Source: Nocardia aurantiaca | Lineage (GTDB): Bacteria; Actinomycetota; Actinomycetes; Mycobacteriales; Mycobacteriaceae | Length of the DNA: 64,000 bases | Reading direction: 5' to 3' | Assembly: GCF_009708175.1 (NCBI RefSeq) | Contig: NZ_WMBB01000007.1 | Span: 62,001-126,000 of the forward strand | Shown: positions 9,242 through 17,791 of the stretch, one piece after another | How positions within the stretch are numbered: position 1 is the stretch's first letter | Layout: each line of letters starts with the position of its first letter | Notes under the pieces: model-generated | The model's input: the letters and a program-made list of their open reading frames with translations, nothing else | What the model was told of the DNA's origin: nothing | Databases searched by the model: none | Made by a program: the position numbers and the translations under genes

Positions 9242-9428
9242 GCGGGCAGACAGTACGGCATCCGATCAGCGAAACGCGGCATGTGCAGCTGTTGTGCGCG
9301 CCGTTTCATACTGTGCTGTTGCGCACTTCATGCATTGTTGCAGCGTATGCACGTTTGCAGGGCGCGAATTCCGGTCGGAGTACGCCGATTCTTGAACGCC
9401 CGGCGTGTCGGCCTCTAGCGTGGTGCGG

Positions 9429-10955
9429 GTGAGCATCGCTACCACCGTCGTGGACGAGCAGTTCCGCGCGCTGCCGCTGTCCGCGCTCGCCGACGCCGCA
9501 CTGAGCGCGGCCCGCGCGGCCGGGGCCGAGTACGCCGACCTGCGCGTACACCGACTTGTGCAGCAGTCCATCCGATTGCGCGACGGCCGCGTCGAATCGG
9601 TGTCCGACAGCACCGATCTCGGCTTCGCGGTGCGCGTGATCGTCGACGGCACCTGGGGTTTCGCCTCGCACGCCGACCTCACCACCGACACCGCCGCCGA
9701 GGTGGCGCGGCGTGCGGTGACCGTGGCGCAGACCCTGCGCGCGCTCAATCGCGAGCGCGTCGAACTCGCCGCGGAGCCGCGCTACGACGGCGTCGAGTAC
9801 GTCTCCGCCTACGACCTGGACCCCTTCGAGGTGCCGACACCGGAGAAAGTGGCGCTGCTGCTGAACTATTCGGAGCGCCTGAAGGCCGCCGACGGCGTCG
9901 ATCACGTGACGGCATCCGTGCTCCAGGTCAAGGAGCAGACCTTCTATGCCGACACGTTCGGTTCCCGCATCACCCAGCAGCGTGTCCGCCTGCACCCGCA
10001 GTTCGAGGCCATCACCGTGGACCCCTCGGCGGGCGTGTTCGAGACCATGCGCACCCTGGCCGCTCCGGCCGGGCGCGGCTGGGAGTACGTGACCGGCGCG
10101 GACGGCATCTGGGACTGGACGGGCGAACTCGCGCAGATGCCGGAGTGGCTGGCCGAGAAGGTGAAGGCCCCCAGCGTGCAGGCCGGTCCTGCCGATCTGG
10201 TCATCGACCCCACCAATCTGTGGCTGACCATTCACGAGTCCATCGGCCACGCCACCGAGTACGACCGGGCCATCGGCTACGAATCCGCCTACGCGGGCAC
10301 CTCTTTCGCCACCCCCGATCTGCTCGGCACCCTGCGATACGGCACCCCGATCATGCATGTCACCGGCGATCGCACCCAGGAGCACGGCCTGGCCACGGTC
10401 GGCTGGGACGACGAGGGGGTAGCCGGGCAGCGCTGGGATCTGGTGCGCGACGGCGTGCTGGTCGGCTACCAGCTCGACCGCATGTTCGCGCCGCGGCTGG
10501 GTCTCGAGCGCTCCAACGGCTGCTCCTACGCCGATTCGGCGCATCATGTGCCGATTCAGCGCATGGCCAACGTGTCACTGCAACCCGATCCCGAGCGTGA
10601 CACCAGCACCGCCGAGCTGATCTCCCGGGTGGAGAACGGCATCTACATCGTCGGCGACAAGTCGTGGTCGATCGATATGCAGCGCTACAACTTCCAGTTC
10701 ACCGGCCAGCGGTTCTTCCGCATCCGCAACGGCGAGCTGGCCGGGCAGCTGCGCGATGTCGCCTACCAGGCCACCACCACCGACTTCTGGGGTTCGATGG
10801 AAGCCGTCGGCGGACCCTCGACATGGATGCTGGGCGGCGCGTTCAACTGCGGCAAGGCCCAACCCGGACAGGTGGCGGCGGTCTCGCACGGCTGCCCGTC
10901 GGTGCTGGTGCGCGGCATCACCATTCTCAATACCCGCGCCGAAGCCGGGCAGTAG
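9429..10955 (+). CDS. tldD: TldD family metalloprotease subunit
   Basis: About 508 residues from GTG 9429 (GTGs at 9405, 9420 and 9423 are also in frame). The N-terminal TldD/PmbA domain includes YADLRVHR and LGFAVRVIVDGTWGFAS. The zinc-site motif HESIGHATEYD supplies the conserved His-Glu-x-x-x-His of TldD, and GGPSTWMLGGAFNCGKAQPG is the C-terminal signature. TldD pairs with TldE/PmbA to degrade unfolded peptides and in some species to process modified peptides such as microcin B17. The partner gene follows after 15 bases. No bacteriocin precursor is visible beside it. Confidence 0.93.
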   Translation: MSIATTVVDEQFRALPLSALADAALSAARAAGAEYADLRVHRLVQQSIRLRDGRVESVSDSTDLGFAVRVIVDGTWGFASHADLTTDTAAEVARRAVTVAQTLRALNRERVELAAEPRYDGVEYVSAYDLDPFEVPTPEKVALLLNYSERLKAADGVDHVTASVLQVKEQTFYADTFGSRITQQRVRLHPQFEAITVDPSAGVFETMRTLAAPAGRGWEYVTGADGIWDWTGELAQMPEWLAEKVKAPSVQAGPADLVIDPTNLWLTIHESIGHATEYDRAIGYESAYAGTSFATPDLLGTLRYGTPIMHVTGDRTQEHGLATVGWDDEGVAGQRWDLVRDGVLVGYQLDRMFAPRLGLERSNGCSYADSAHHVPIQRMANVSLQPDPERDTSTAELISRVENGIYIVGDKSWSIDMQRYNFQFTGQRFFRIRNGELAGQLRDVAYQATTTDFWGSMEAVGGPSTWMLGGAFNCGKAQPGQVAAVSHGCPSVLVRGITILNTRAEAGQ

Positions 10956-10970
10956 GAAAGGACCGACACG

Positions 10971-12374
10971 GTGAGTGTGCTCCCCGCCCCCGAGGTCGTC
11001 GATCACGCGCTGCGGGCCTCCCGCGCGGACGAGGCCATGGTGATCGTCACCGACGCCCATGAGGCGTCGCTGCGCTGGGCCGGCAACTCCATGACCACCA
11101 ACGGTTCCTCGGTGTCGAGGGACTGGGCGGTCATCTCGGTGTTCCGCGACGGGCCGAATGCCGCCCGCGTGGGCAGCGTGAGTTCCACGAGCGTGGATCC
11201 CGCCGATATCGAGGCCGTGGTGCGCGCGAGTGAAGAGGCCGCGCGCACCGCCGAACCCGCGCGCGACGCCATGCCGCTGCTGGATCCGGACGCCATCGAC
11301 GTCGACACCCTGGACCGGTTGCTGGATTGGGAGGGCGAACCGGCGACCACCGATATCGGAGTCTTCACCACGCTGGCACAGGATCTCGCCGAGGGCTTCG
11401 ACCGCGCGGACCGCCTCTACGGTTTCGCCCACCACCAGATGCACTCCACCTGGCTGGGCACCTCGACCGGCCTGCGTCGGCGCTGGGTGCAGCCCACCGG
11501 CTCGGTGGAGATCAATGGCAAGCGCGGCGAGGGTGCGGAGCTGGCCAGCGCCTGGGTCGGCGCCGGCACCACCGATTTCGCCGATGTCGACACTCCCGGG
11601 CTGCTGGCCGAACTGTCGCGCCGCCTGGATTGGAGCAAGCGGCGGGTCGAGATGCCCGCGGGCCGCTACGAGACCCTGTTGCCACCATCCGCGGTCGCCG
11701 ATCTCATGATCTACATGGCCTGGAGCATGGAGGGCCGCGGCGCGCACGAGGGCCACACCGCGTTCTCCCGTGCAGGCGGTACCCGAATCGGGGAGCGGCT
11801 CACCGGGATTCCGCTCACCCTGTACTCGGATCCGAGCGCGGCGGGCCTGGAGTATCGACCGTTCGTGGCGACGCCGTCCTCCTCGGAGTCGCTGTCGGTG
11901 TTCGACAACGGCCTCACCGCGCAGCGCACCGACTGGGTGCGCGAGGGCGTGATCGAGTCGCTGGTCTACCCGCGCGCCACGGCCGCCGAGTTCGACGCGC
12001 CGGTCACGGTGCCGGGTGAGAACCTGCTCATGACCGGCGGCGGCGACGCCACCCTGCCGGACATGGTCGCGCGCACCGAACGCGGCCTGCTGCTGACCTG
12101 CCTGTGGTATATCCGGGAGGTCGATCCGGCCACCCTGCTGCTCACCGGCCTGACTCGTGACGGCGTCTATCTGATCGAGAACGGTGAGGTCACCGCCGCG
12201 GTCAACAACTTCCGCTTCAACGAGAGTCCCCTGGATCTGCTGCGCCGGGTCAGCGAGGCGGGCCGCACCGAGATCACGCTGCCCCGCGAATGGAAGGACT
12301 GGTTCACCCGAACGGCCATGCCGCCATTGCGGATTCCGGACTTCCATATGTCCTCCGTCAGCCAGGCCACCTAG
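10971..12374 (+). CDS. tldE: TldE/PmbA family protease subunit
   Basis: 467 residues from GTG 10971, forming an operon with tldD. It lacks the His-Glu zinc motif of TldD, as expected for the non-catalytic half of the heterodimer. Recognisable parts are the N-terminal SLRWAGNSMTTNG and RDWAVISVF, RYETLLPPSAVADLMIYMAW in the middle, and the C-terminal GGGDATLPDMVARTERGLLLT and VNNFRFNESPLDLLRRV. The complex is cytoplasmic. A ribosome site AGGAAAGGA lies just before the start. Confidence 0.93.
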   Translation: MSVLPAPEVVDHALRASRADEAMVIVTDAHEASLRWAGNSMTTNGSSVSRDWAVISVFRDGPNAARVGSVSSTSVDPADIEAVVRASEEAARTAEPARDAMPLLDPDAIDVDTLDRLLDWEGEPATTDIGVFTTLAQDLAEGFDRADRLYGFAHHQMHSTWLGTSTGLRRRWVQPTGSVEINGKRGEGAELASAWVGAGTTDFADVDTPGLLAELSRRLDWSKRRVEMPAGRYETLLPPSAVADLMIYMAWSMEGRGAHEGHTAFSRAGGTRIGERLTGIPLTLYSDPSAAGLEYRPFVATPSSSESLSVFDNGLTAQRTDWVREGVIESLVYPRATAAEFDAPVTVPGENLLMTGGGDATLPDMVARTERGLLLTCLWYIREVDPATLLLTGLTRDGVYLIENGEVTAAVNNFRFNESPLDLLRRVSEAGRTEITLPREWKDWFTRTAMPPLRIPDFHMSSVSQAT

Positions 12375-12410
12375 CGCGAAGCCCGACGGTTTCCCGGAAA
12401 CGTCTCACGA

Positions 12411-12763
12411 CGATATACCTCTTTCACTTCGTCATCGGCGGAGTGAAGGAGGCCGTCGATGTCGGGCGGTGTCACCCGCGACAGGATGGTCGCTCTCAGC
12501 GGCGGCGATATCGCCCGTGCCTGCCTGCAACAGGGCCTGCCCGAGGAGGTCCGCGTCGATCTCGTGCCGGTGCCGCTCGGCGACGGCGCCCCGGTGCCGG
12601 GTGCGTCTCGAATGCGCCCGTGCTGTCGGAGGATCCCGAGATTATGGCGGTACCTGGCGTCACCTACCTGAAGGACCGCACCCGCGCAGGCGTGGTTGCG
12701 CTGTCGGCGAACCGGTTGTCGCGGCGGTCGCACCGCGCGCATCCTGGGAGTGAGGCAACGTAA
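12411..12763 (+). pseudogene. decayed 3' end of a RibD_C/dihydrofolate-reductase-like gene
   Basis: Pieces of the RibD C-terminal family lie in order but in different frames. First comes TIYLFHFVIGGVKEAVD; then, shifted by one base, RMVALSGGDIARACLQQGL and EEVRVDLVPVPLGDGAPVP; then, shifted again, SEDPEIMAVPGVTYLKDRTR. Intact relatives read along the lines of TFHFV...GGAxxARQxLxAGLxDELxxHLVPVLLGGG...ESPGVTHLRxR. The 5' half is missing and the fragment starts directly after tldE. This is inference from remembered family sequence; a profile search would settle it. Confidence 0.6.
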
Positions 12764-12776
12764 TCATGTAATCGGG

Positions 12777-13786
12777 ATGGTGGTCGTCGTGGACGACGAA
12801 GCTGCCCTCTCGTCGATGGACGAGAACGCGAACTCAGCGGCATCGACTCCCTCGCCCGGCTTCGGAACCCCGGATGCCGCGGCGTTGGACTCCTATTCGC
12901 GCACGGTGATCGCCGTCGCCAAATCGGTGACGCCGCACGTGGCCAGCGTGCAGACCCGGCGCGGCGGCGGCTCGGCGGTGGTGTTCACCGACGACGGATT
13001 CCTGCTCACCAACGCCCACGTGGGGGTGAGGCGACCCATGGGACCGTGGTGTTCGCCGACGGGCTGGAATCGAAATTCGATGTGGTGGGCGTGGATCCGC
13101 TCTCGGACCTGTCGGTGTTGCGCGCCCACGGCGGCGCTCCCGCCGCGGTGCGCCTCGGCGACGCCGACCGCCTGGTGGTCGGGCAATTGGTGGTGGCCAT
13201 CGGCAGCCCGCTGGGGCTGGCCGGGTCGGTGACCGCGGGCGTGGTGAGCGCACTCGGCCGGTCGGTGCCGGTGGGCAATCGGCGCGCCGCCCGGGTGATC
13301 GAGGATGTCATCCAGACCGACGCCGCCCTGAACCCCGGCAATTCCGGTGGGGCGCTGGCGGATTCGGCGGGCCACGTCGTCGGCGTCAACACCGCCGTCG
13401 CCGGAATCGGCCTGGGTCTGGCCATTCCGATCAATGCCACCACCCGCCGCATCATCAGCACTCTGCTCACCGAGGGCCGGGTCCGGCGCGCCTACCTGGG
13501 CGTAGTGGGCGTTCCCGCTCCCCTGCCGACGGCCGTGGCGGCCCGCACCGGCCAGGACGCCGGCTTGCGCATCGTGGAGGTGGTGCGCGGCGGTCCGGCC
13601 GAACGCGCCGGATTGCGGCGCGGGGACCTGATGCTCAGCATCGCGCGCACCGAAATCCGTGATGCACAGGGCATTCAGCGGCAGCTGTTCGCCGACGCCA
13701 TCGGCCGCTCGATGCCGGTGACCGTGCTGCGCAACGGCGCGATGGTGGATGTCATCGCGGTGCCGGTGGAGCTCGCCGCCGATTGA
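12777..13786 (+). pseudogene. HtrA-like serine protease with PDZ domain, frameshifted
   Basis: Two frames together make a complete trypsin-like/PDZ protease of about 336 residues. The first, from ATG 12777, runs to GFLLTNAHV and carries the catalytic His81. The second, overlapping at about 13028-13045, continues with GTVVFADGLESKFDVVGVDP, the catalytic Asp in DPLSDLSVLR, the catalytic Ser in NPGNSGG, and a C-terminal PDZ domain with GGPAERAGLRRGDLML. Adding one G to the five-G run at 13022-13026 joins the frames as HVGGEATHGTVVF. The break separates His from Asp/Ser, so the gene as written cannot give active enzyme. No signal peptide or membrane anchor is seen. A homopolymer sequencing error is as likely as true mutation. 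Confidence 0.8.
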
Positions 13787-13795
13787 ACTGGGCGG

Positions 13796-14065
13796 CTAGG
13801 ACGCCGAACGCTGCTCCGCACCGCTGGGCTGCCAGCTATCGGCCAGCGCATCCAAGGGAATCTCCAGTGCCCGGCTCAATGCCACCACGGTCCCGAACGC
13901 CGGAGTGGGCAGACGACCCGATTCGATCTTGCGCAGCGTCTCCGGCGAAATACCCGCGCTAGCGGCCACTTCCAGTAGATCCCGGCCGCCGCGGGCAGCG
14001 CGCAGCGCGGCACCCAGGCGGCGACCGGCTTCGACCTGTGCGGGCGTGAGAGGCAGTCGGACCAT
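13796..14065 (-). CDS. XRE-family helix-turn-helix regulator
   Basis: 89 residues from ATG 14065 (MVRLPLTPAQ); an upstream in-frame codon at 14101 would run through the operator. It is a single Cro/C1-type domain: RRLGAALRAARGGRDLLEVAASAGISPETLRKIESGRLP, with the recognition helix around SPETLRKIESG. It is divergent from a methionine aminopeptidase gene, with two matching palindromes between them. It probably represses both genes. There is no ligand domain, so release may depend on level or partner binding. Confidence 0.85.
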   Translation of the reverse strand: MVRLPLTPAQVEAGRRLGAALRAARGGRDLLEVAASAGISPETLRKIESGRLPTPAFGTVVALSRALEIPLDALADSWQPSGAEQRSAS

Positions 14066-14083
14066 GCCCGCCACCCTACGGCT

Positions 14084-14127
14084 GGTATTTAAATACCGCA
14101 ACCCGCTATGGTCGGTATAAAAATACC
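14084..14127. promoter_or_regulatory. paired operator palindromes between XRE and map
   Basis: Two copies of a 14-base palindrome: GGTATTTAAATACC at 14084-14097 (perfect) and GGTATAAAAATACC at 14114-14127 (one mismatch pair). The centres are 30 bases apart, about three helical turns, placing two dimers on the same face. The AT-rich sites stand out against the GC-rich surroundings and sit over both promoters. Confidence 0.75.
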
Positions 14128-14143
14128 AATCCAGGAGGTTGTC

Positions 14144-14911
14144 ATGGTAGAGCTCAAGAGCCCGGCCGAAATCGAACGCATGCGGGTGACCGGGCAGTTC
14201 GTGGCCGCCGTGCTGAGCGAACTACGGGAGAAGGCGCAGATCGGGGTGAATCTACTGGACCTGGAGGCCGTGGTGCGCGAACGCATCCGCGAGCGCGGCG
14301 CGGTCTCCTGCTACTGGGACTATTCACCCTCCTTCGGGCGCGGCCCGTTCCGCAACACCGTCTGCCTCTCGGTCAATGACGCCGTGCTGCACGGCCTTCC
14401 ATTCGATTACGCGCTGCGCGATGGCGATGTGCTGACCATGGATCTGGCGGTGAGCATCGACGGCTGGGTAGCCGACGCGGCCGTCACCACCATCGTCGGC
14501 ACCCCTGATCCGGAGGACGCGCGCCTGGTCCGCACCACTGAGGAGGCCCTCGCGGCGGCCATCGCGGCGGCCGAGCCGGGCAACACCATCGGCGACCTGT
14601 CCGCGGCCATCGCGCAGGTCGCGCGCGCCAACGGCTATCCCGTCAATACCGAGTTCGGCGGGCACGGCCTGGGCCGCACCATGCATGAGGACCCGCACGT
14701 ACCCAATCAGGGACGCGCCGGCCGCGGCTTCCGGCTGCGGCCCGGGCTCACCCTCGCCATCGAACCGTGGTTCGCCCGCACGACCGACCGCATCGTCACC
14801 GACCCCGACGGCTGGACGCTGCGCTCGGCCGACGGCTCGCGCACCGCGCACTCCGAGCACACGATCGCCATCACCGACGCCGGTCCGCAGGTGCTGACCC
14901 GCGCGGTCTGA
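14144..14911 (+). CDS. map: type I methionine aminopeptidase
   Basis: 255 residues. Removes the initiator methionine from nascent proteins. Metal ligands are visible as the two Asp in LTMDLAVSIDGWVADAAVT, His in GHGLGRTMHEDPHVPNQG, Glu in LAIEPWF and Glu in SEHTIAITDAG. The start at 14144 is fixed by a consensus AGGAGG ribosome site six bases upstream. A divergent XRE regulator and its two operators suggest this is a regulated, secondary MetAP and not the constitutive housekeeping copy. It is followed by a strong terminator. Confidence 0.93.
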   Translation: MVELKSPAEIERMRVTGQFVAAVLSELREKAQIGVNLLDLEAVVRERIRERGAVSCYWDYSPSFGRGPFRNTVCLSVNDAVLHGLPFDYALRDGDVLTMDLAVSIDGWVADAAVTTIVGTPDPEDARLVRTTEEALAAAIAAAEPGNTIGDLSAAIAQVARANGYPVNTEFGGHGLGRTMHEDPHVPNQGRAGRGFRLRPGLTLAIEPWFARTTDRIVTDPDGWTLRSADGSRTAHSEHTIAITDAGPQVLTRAV

Positions 14912-14921
14912 ACGTTGCGGC

Positions 14922-14965
14922 CCGAGCGCGGAAACCCGAACGGCGCGTCGGGTTTCCGCGCTCGG
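14922..14965 (+). terminator. terminator after map
   Basis: A perfect 18-base-pair inverted repeat, with arms 14922-14939 and 14948-14965 and an 8-base loop, 11 bases after the map stop. The arms contain CCGAGCGCGG and CCGCGCTCGG. There is no T tract, as usual for actinobacterial terminators. Confidence 0.8.
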
Positions 14966-15117
14966 CCACGCGGCGGCATCCACACGCCGGCCGCACGGCC
15001 TCGACCGTCGCTACCAGCGAACGCCCGCCTGCTGATCGACATGAATTCCTTCCATGACCGCGCCTTTCGCGGTGTGCGCTTGACCACGCCACTGTGATCC
15101 AGCTAACGTCTCGCCGG

Positions 15118-15135
15118 ACTAAGCGCCCGCTTAGT
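15118..15135. promoter_or_regulatory. TetR-type operator palindrome
   Basis: Perfect inverted repeat ACTAAGC-GCCC-GCTTAGT, a classic TetR-family operator shape, about 95 bases upstream of the secreted-protein gene at 15231. The TetR gene at 16058-16720 is one candidate to bind it. Nothing else recognisable was seen between the map terminator and this site. Confidence 0.6.
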
Positions 15136-15230
15136 TTACATGTGACCGGAGCCACGTCATCCCCTCGACGGACATCCGGCTGATTCGATCGGCACCTGCT
15201 TCCCAGGTGCAGGCTCGTGAAGGACCACAG

Positions 15231-15938
15231 ATGAGGACAATCGCCGCCACCTCCGCCCTGCTGATCGGCTCCGCCGTCATCGGCTGCGGAACGGCCAACG
15301 CCGCCCCAGCCCTCGCAGATCAGGCCCCGGTGAACTACGTCGCGAACACCGGCGCCGATGGCGCCACGGTGATCCGGACCGACGCCGGCTCGATGAGCGT
15401 CGACAATGGCGTGTTCACCATCAAGGCCGCCGACGGCGCCGTGCTCACCGGCGCCGAATTGTCCTTCCGCGTGGACGATTTCGTCTTCCCCATCGCCGCC
15501 GAGATCCACGACCGCACCGCCACCCTGATCCCGCAGTTCGACGAAGCCCACGCGGTCTACCAGCCGGTCGCGTTGCCGTTCGAGGATCAGGCCGGATTCA
15601 AGAGCCAATTCGAGCGCGAGCAGTACGCCTGGAATCGCCTGCGAGACACCGTCGGCATGGGCGCCACCGTCGGCACCTTCGTAGGCGGTATCGGCGGCGC
15701 GGCGCTGGGCTGCCTGGTGGGCGCGGGTGTCGCGGGCGTGGCGACCGCGCCGGTGCTGGCGCTGTTCGGCGCGGGCCCGCTCGCGGGTTGCCTCGGCGGC
15801 GCGGCCGCGGTCGGCTTCCTGGGCACCCTGGCCGGTCAGCTGTTCGTGACCGCCCCGGTGGCGATCGCCGCCGCGGTCCAGTACTTCACCACCATCAACG
15901 CCCCGTTCGCGCCGCCCGCCCCCAAACCGGCGGCCTGA
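15231..15938 (+). CDS. secreted DUF8020-like protein with hydrophobic glycine-rich C-terminus
   Basis: 235 residues from ATG 15231 (ribosome site AAGGA); an upstream in-frame codon at 15207 would mask the signal peptide. The signal peptide MRTIAATSALLIGSAVIGCG ends near TANAAPA. The middle is a compact beta-rich part: TDAGSMSVDNGVFTIKAADG and VLTGAELSFRVDDFVFPIAAE. The C-terminal half is hydrophobic with repeated VGGIGGAALGCLVGAGVAG-like glycine zippers, suggesting membrane insertion or oligomer formation. The same architecture recurs at 28686-29261. Function unknown; the family is mainly nocardial as far as I know. Confidence 0.75.
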   Translation: MRTIAATSALLIGSAVIGCGTANAAPALADQAPVNYVANTGADGATVIRTDAGSMSVDNGVFTIKAADGAVLTGAELSFRVDDFVFPIAAEIHDRTATLIPQFDEAHAVYQPVALPFEDQAGFKSQFEREQYAWNRLRDTVGMGATVGTFVGGIGGAALGCLVGAGVAGVATAPVLALFGAGPLAGCLGGAAAVGFLGTLAGQLFVTAPVAIAAAVQYFTTINAPFAPPAPKPAA

Positions 15939-15977
15939 CCCCCGAGCTCGCGCCGGGACCGCCACGTCATCAGGGGT

Positions 15978-16016
15978 CCGGTGCTCGCGCACCGGCCGGG
16001 TGTCCCTCGCACCCGG
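15978..16016 (+). terminator. tandem hairpins after DUF8020-like gene
   Basis: Two adjacent stem-loops, CCGGTGC-tcgc-GCACCGG (15978-15995) and CCGGGTG-tccctcg-CACCCGG (15996-16016), about 40 bases after the stop codon. They probably end transcription before the TetR gene. Confidence 0.65.
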
Positions 16017-16057
16017 CCGGTGATCGGGTGAAACACTTTCTGGGAGATACTCATTCG

Positions 16058-16720
16058 ATGGGTAACGACGACAACGCGCCGATCGCCGAGGACGGCAGCC
16101 GTGACACCGCCGCGGTGGCGCATCTGGAGCTCGCCCAGCGCCGCTTCCCCGAGGGCCAGCGCCGGATCTTCTTGGCCGCCATCGATGCCTTCGCCGAGCG
16201 CGGCTTCCACGCCACCACCACCCGCGATATCGCCGCCCGCGCCGGACTGAGCCCGGCGGGCCTGTACGTGCACTTCGGTTCCAAAGAGGAAGTGCTCTAT
16301 CGCATTTCACTGTCATCCATGCGCCTGACCCTGCAGGTCGCCACGGCCGCGGCCACCGGATCCGGCAGTGCCGCCGACCAGCTCGCCGCCGTGGTCCGCG
16401 ACCTGACGGTCTGGCATGCCGAACACGCCGCCTCGGTGCGCGTGGTGCTGCACCATATGACCGACCTCACCCCGGAGCATCGCTGCGAGGTCATCGATAT
16501 TCAGATCGCCATCCACCGGCTGGTCCGCGATCTGGTCGGCCAGGGGCTCGCCGACGGTGTCTTCGATGTCGCGGACACCAATGCCGCCACACTGGCCCTG
16601 ATGTCACTGTGCGTCGACACGGCCCGCTGGTACTACCGGGATTACCGCCGTACGCCGGACGAGATCGGCGCCGACTACGCCGTCCTCGCGCTGCGCATGG
16701 TCGGGGCGAATCCCGCGTAG
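16058..16720 (+). CDS. TetR-family transcriptional regulator
   Basis: 220 residues from ATG 16058. TetR_N domain at residues 30-80: RRIFLAAIDAFAERGFHATT, TRDIAARAGLSPAGLYVHFG and SKEEVLYRISL. The C-terminal domain, with VVLHHMTDLTPEHRCEVIDIQ and CVDTARWYYRDYRRTPDEIG, resembles regulators of fatty acid or CoA-ester metabolism in Mycobacteriales (KstR2/FadR-like), though I cannot name a ligand. It may control the palindrome at 15118-15135. Confidence 0.88.
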   Translation: MGNDDNAPIAEDGSRDTAAVAHLELAQRRFPEGQRRIFLAAIDAFAERGFHATTTRDIAARAGLSPAGLYVHFGSKEEVLYRISLSSMRLTLQVATAAATGSGSAADQLAAVVRDLTVWHAEHAASVRVVLHHMTDLTPEHRCEVIDIQIAIHRLVRDLVGQGLADGVFDVADTNAATLALMSLCVDTARWYYRDYRRTPDEIGADYAVLALRMVGANPA

Positions 16721-17024
16721 CGTTGCCCGGCCTCGGCCTGCGGCAGGGCGGCCGTTCACCACCGGATCGACCGGCACCGTTGAGCTAATCGGACGTCAAG
16801 GGCTGACAGCGCGGGAGCGGGCGGAACCGGATCGCATCGGCGACCGGGTCCATCAGCGCCGCCGGATCGCAGTTGTCGCCGAGTTCACCGCGGGCCATCG
16901 CGCGCTGGGACTCCGGTTGTTCGCGGCCGAGCCGGTCGCCCGAGAACGAGGATCCGACCGCCGCCGGGTGCGGGCGGGTGGCGGGTGCCCCGCGTCGCCC
17001 GCCGTGACCGGATAGGCTGCGGAT
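16721..17024. other. intergenic; possible truncated reading frame on minus strand
   Basis: No complete gene. On the minus strand, ending at the stop at 16785, there is a sensible-looking tail: ELGDNCDPAALMDPVADAIRFRPLPRC. It has no start of its own, because the frame runs into the antisense of the next gene. It may be the end of a lost gene, but I do not recognise the family. Confidence 0.3.
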
Positions 17025-17405
17025 GTGGACAACCCGTTCGGGCCCGTGGGCACCGCGAACTACGTCAATCTGGTCACCTATAAGAAGGACGGCACACCGG
17101 TCGGTACTCCGGTGTGGGCCGCACTCGACAACGGCCGCCTCTATGTCTGGACCGTCACCGACAGCTGGAAGGTCAAGCGCGTCCGCCGCAATCCCGATGT
17201 CACGCTGCAGCCGTGCGATCTGCGCGGCAAGACTCACGGCGAGATCGTGAAGGGTAGCGCGACCGTGCTCGACGCCGCCGGAACCGAGCGGGTGCGCGAT
17301 CTCATCAAGCGCCGCTACGGAATCCAGGGCTGGCTGGTTGTCACCCTGAGCAAGGTGCGTCGCGGCAGCGCGGGCACCATCGGCATCGAGATCATTCCGG
17401 TGTAA
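17025..17405 (+). CDS. PPOX-class (F420- or FMN-binding split-barrel) protein
   Basis: 126 residues from GTG 17025. The split beta-barrel fold is shown by YVNLVTYKKDGTPVGTPVWAALDNGRLYVWT and then DSWKVKRVRRNPDVTLQPCD, the usual cofactor-contact region of actinobacterial PPOX-class F420-dependent proteins; KGSATVLDAAG follows. Length is typical. The oxidised or reduced substrate is unknown. It stands alone, with no co-directional neighbour within 250 bases. Confidence 0.85.
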   Translation: MDNPFGPVGTANYVNLVTYKKDGTPVGTPVWAALDNGRLYVWTVTDSWKVKRVRRNPDVTLQPCDLRGKTHGEIVKGSATVLDAAGTERVRDLIKRRYGIQGWLVVTLSKVRRGSAGTIGIEIIPV

Positions 17406-17523
17406 CGGAATTCGCGCTCCACGGTAGCGCTGTGCTTTTCGTACAACCGCTCACGATGAGCATCACCGCGCCGATGCCGACTGGCACTGCCAGCGCGTGC
17501 CGGTTTCGATCTTTCCTTGTCAC
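17392..17523 (-). pseudogene. possible stub of a lipoprotein gene
   Basis: A 43-residue frame from GTG 17523 begins with a basic segment VTRKDRNRHALAVPVG and ends its hydrophobic stretch in the lipobox-like LIVSGC. It stops soon after, overlapping the 3' end of the PPOX gene by 14 bases. It looks like a signal peptide whose mature protein has been lost. No good ribosome site. The rest of 17406-17791 holds nothing else I can identify. Confidence 0.3.
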
Positions 17524-17791
17524 TCCGCGATGGTGGACAGCGGGATTACGGAACGACGTCCCTCGGGCGGGAAGCAGGGGGCGAGTTCGCGTCGTCGTGG
17601 AGAAGAGCATCATCTGACGGCCACGTCCGTTGATCGGGTGGGGTCGCTCGGTGGCATTGGCTTTGAGTGACTGCCCGAGCGCTGGTACGTCAACAGTGTC
17701 GTCGCCGGCCCCGGTCGCCCAGGGCCTCGGAATGCGGACCTACATGAACTGCTGAGCGCCGGATTCCTCAACGATGTGCCTCGACCCGCTG

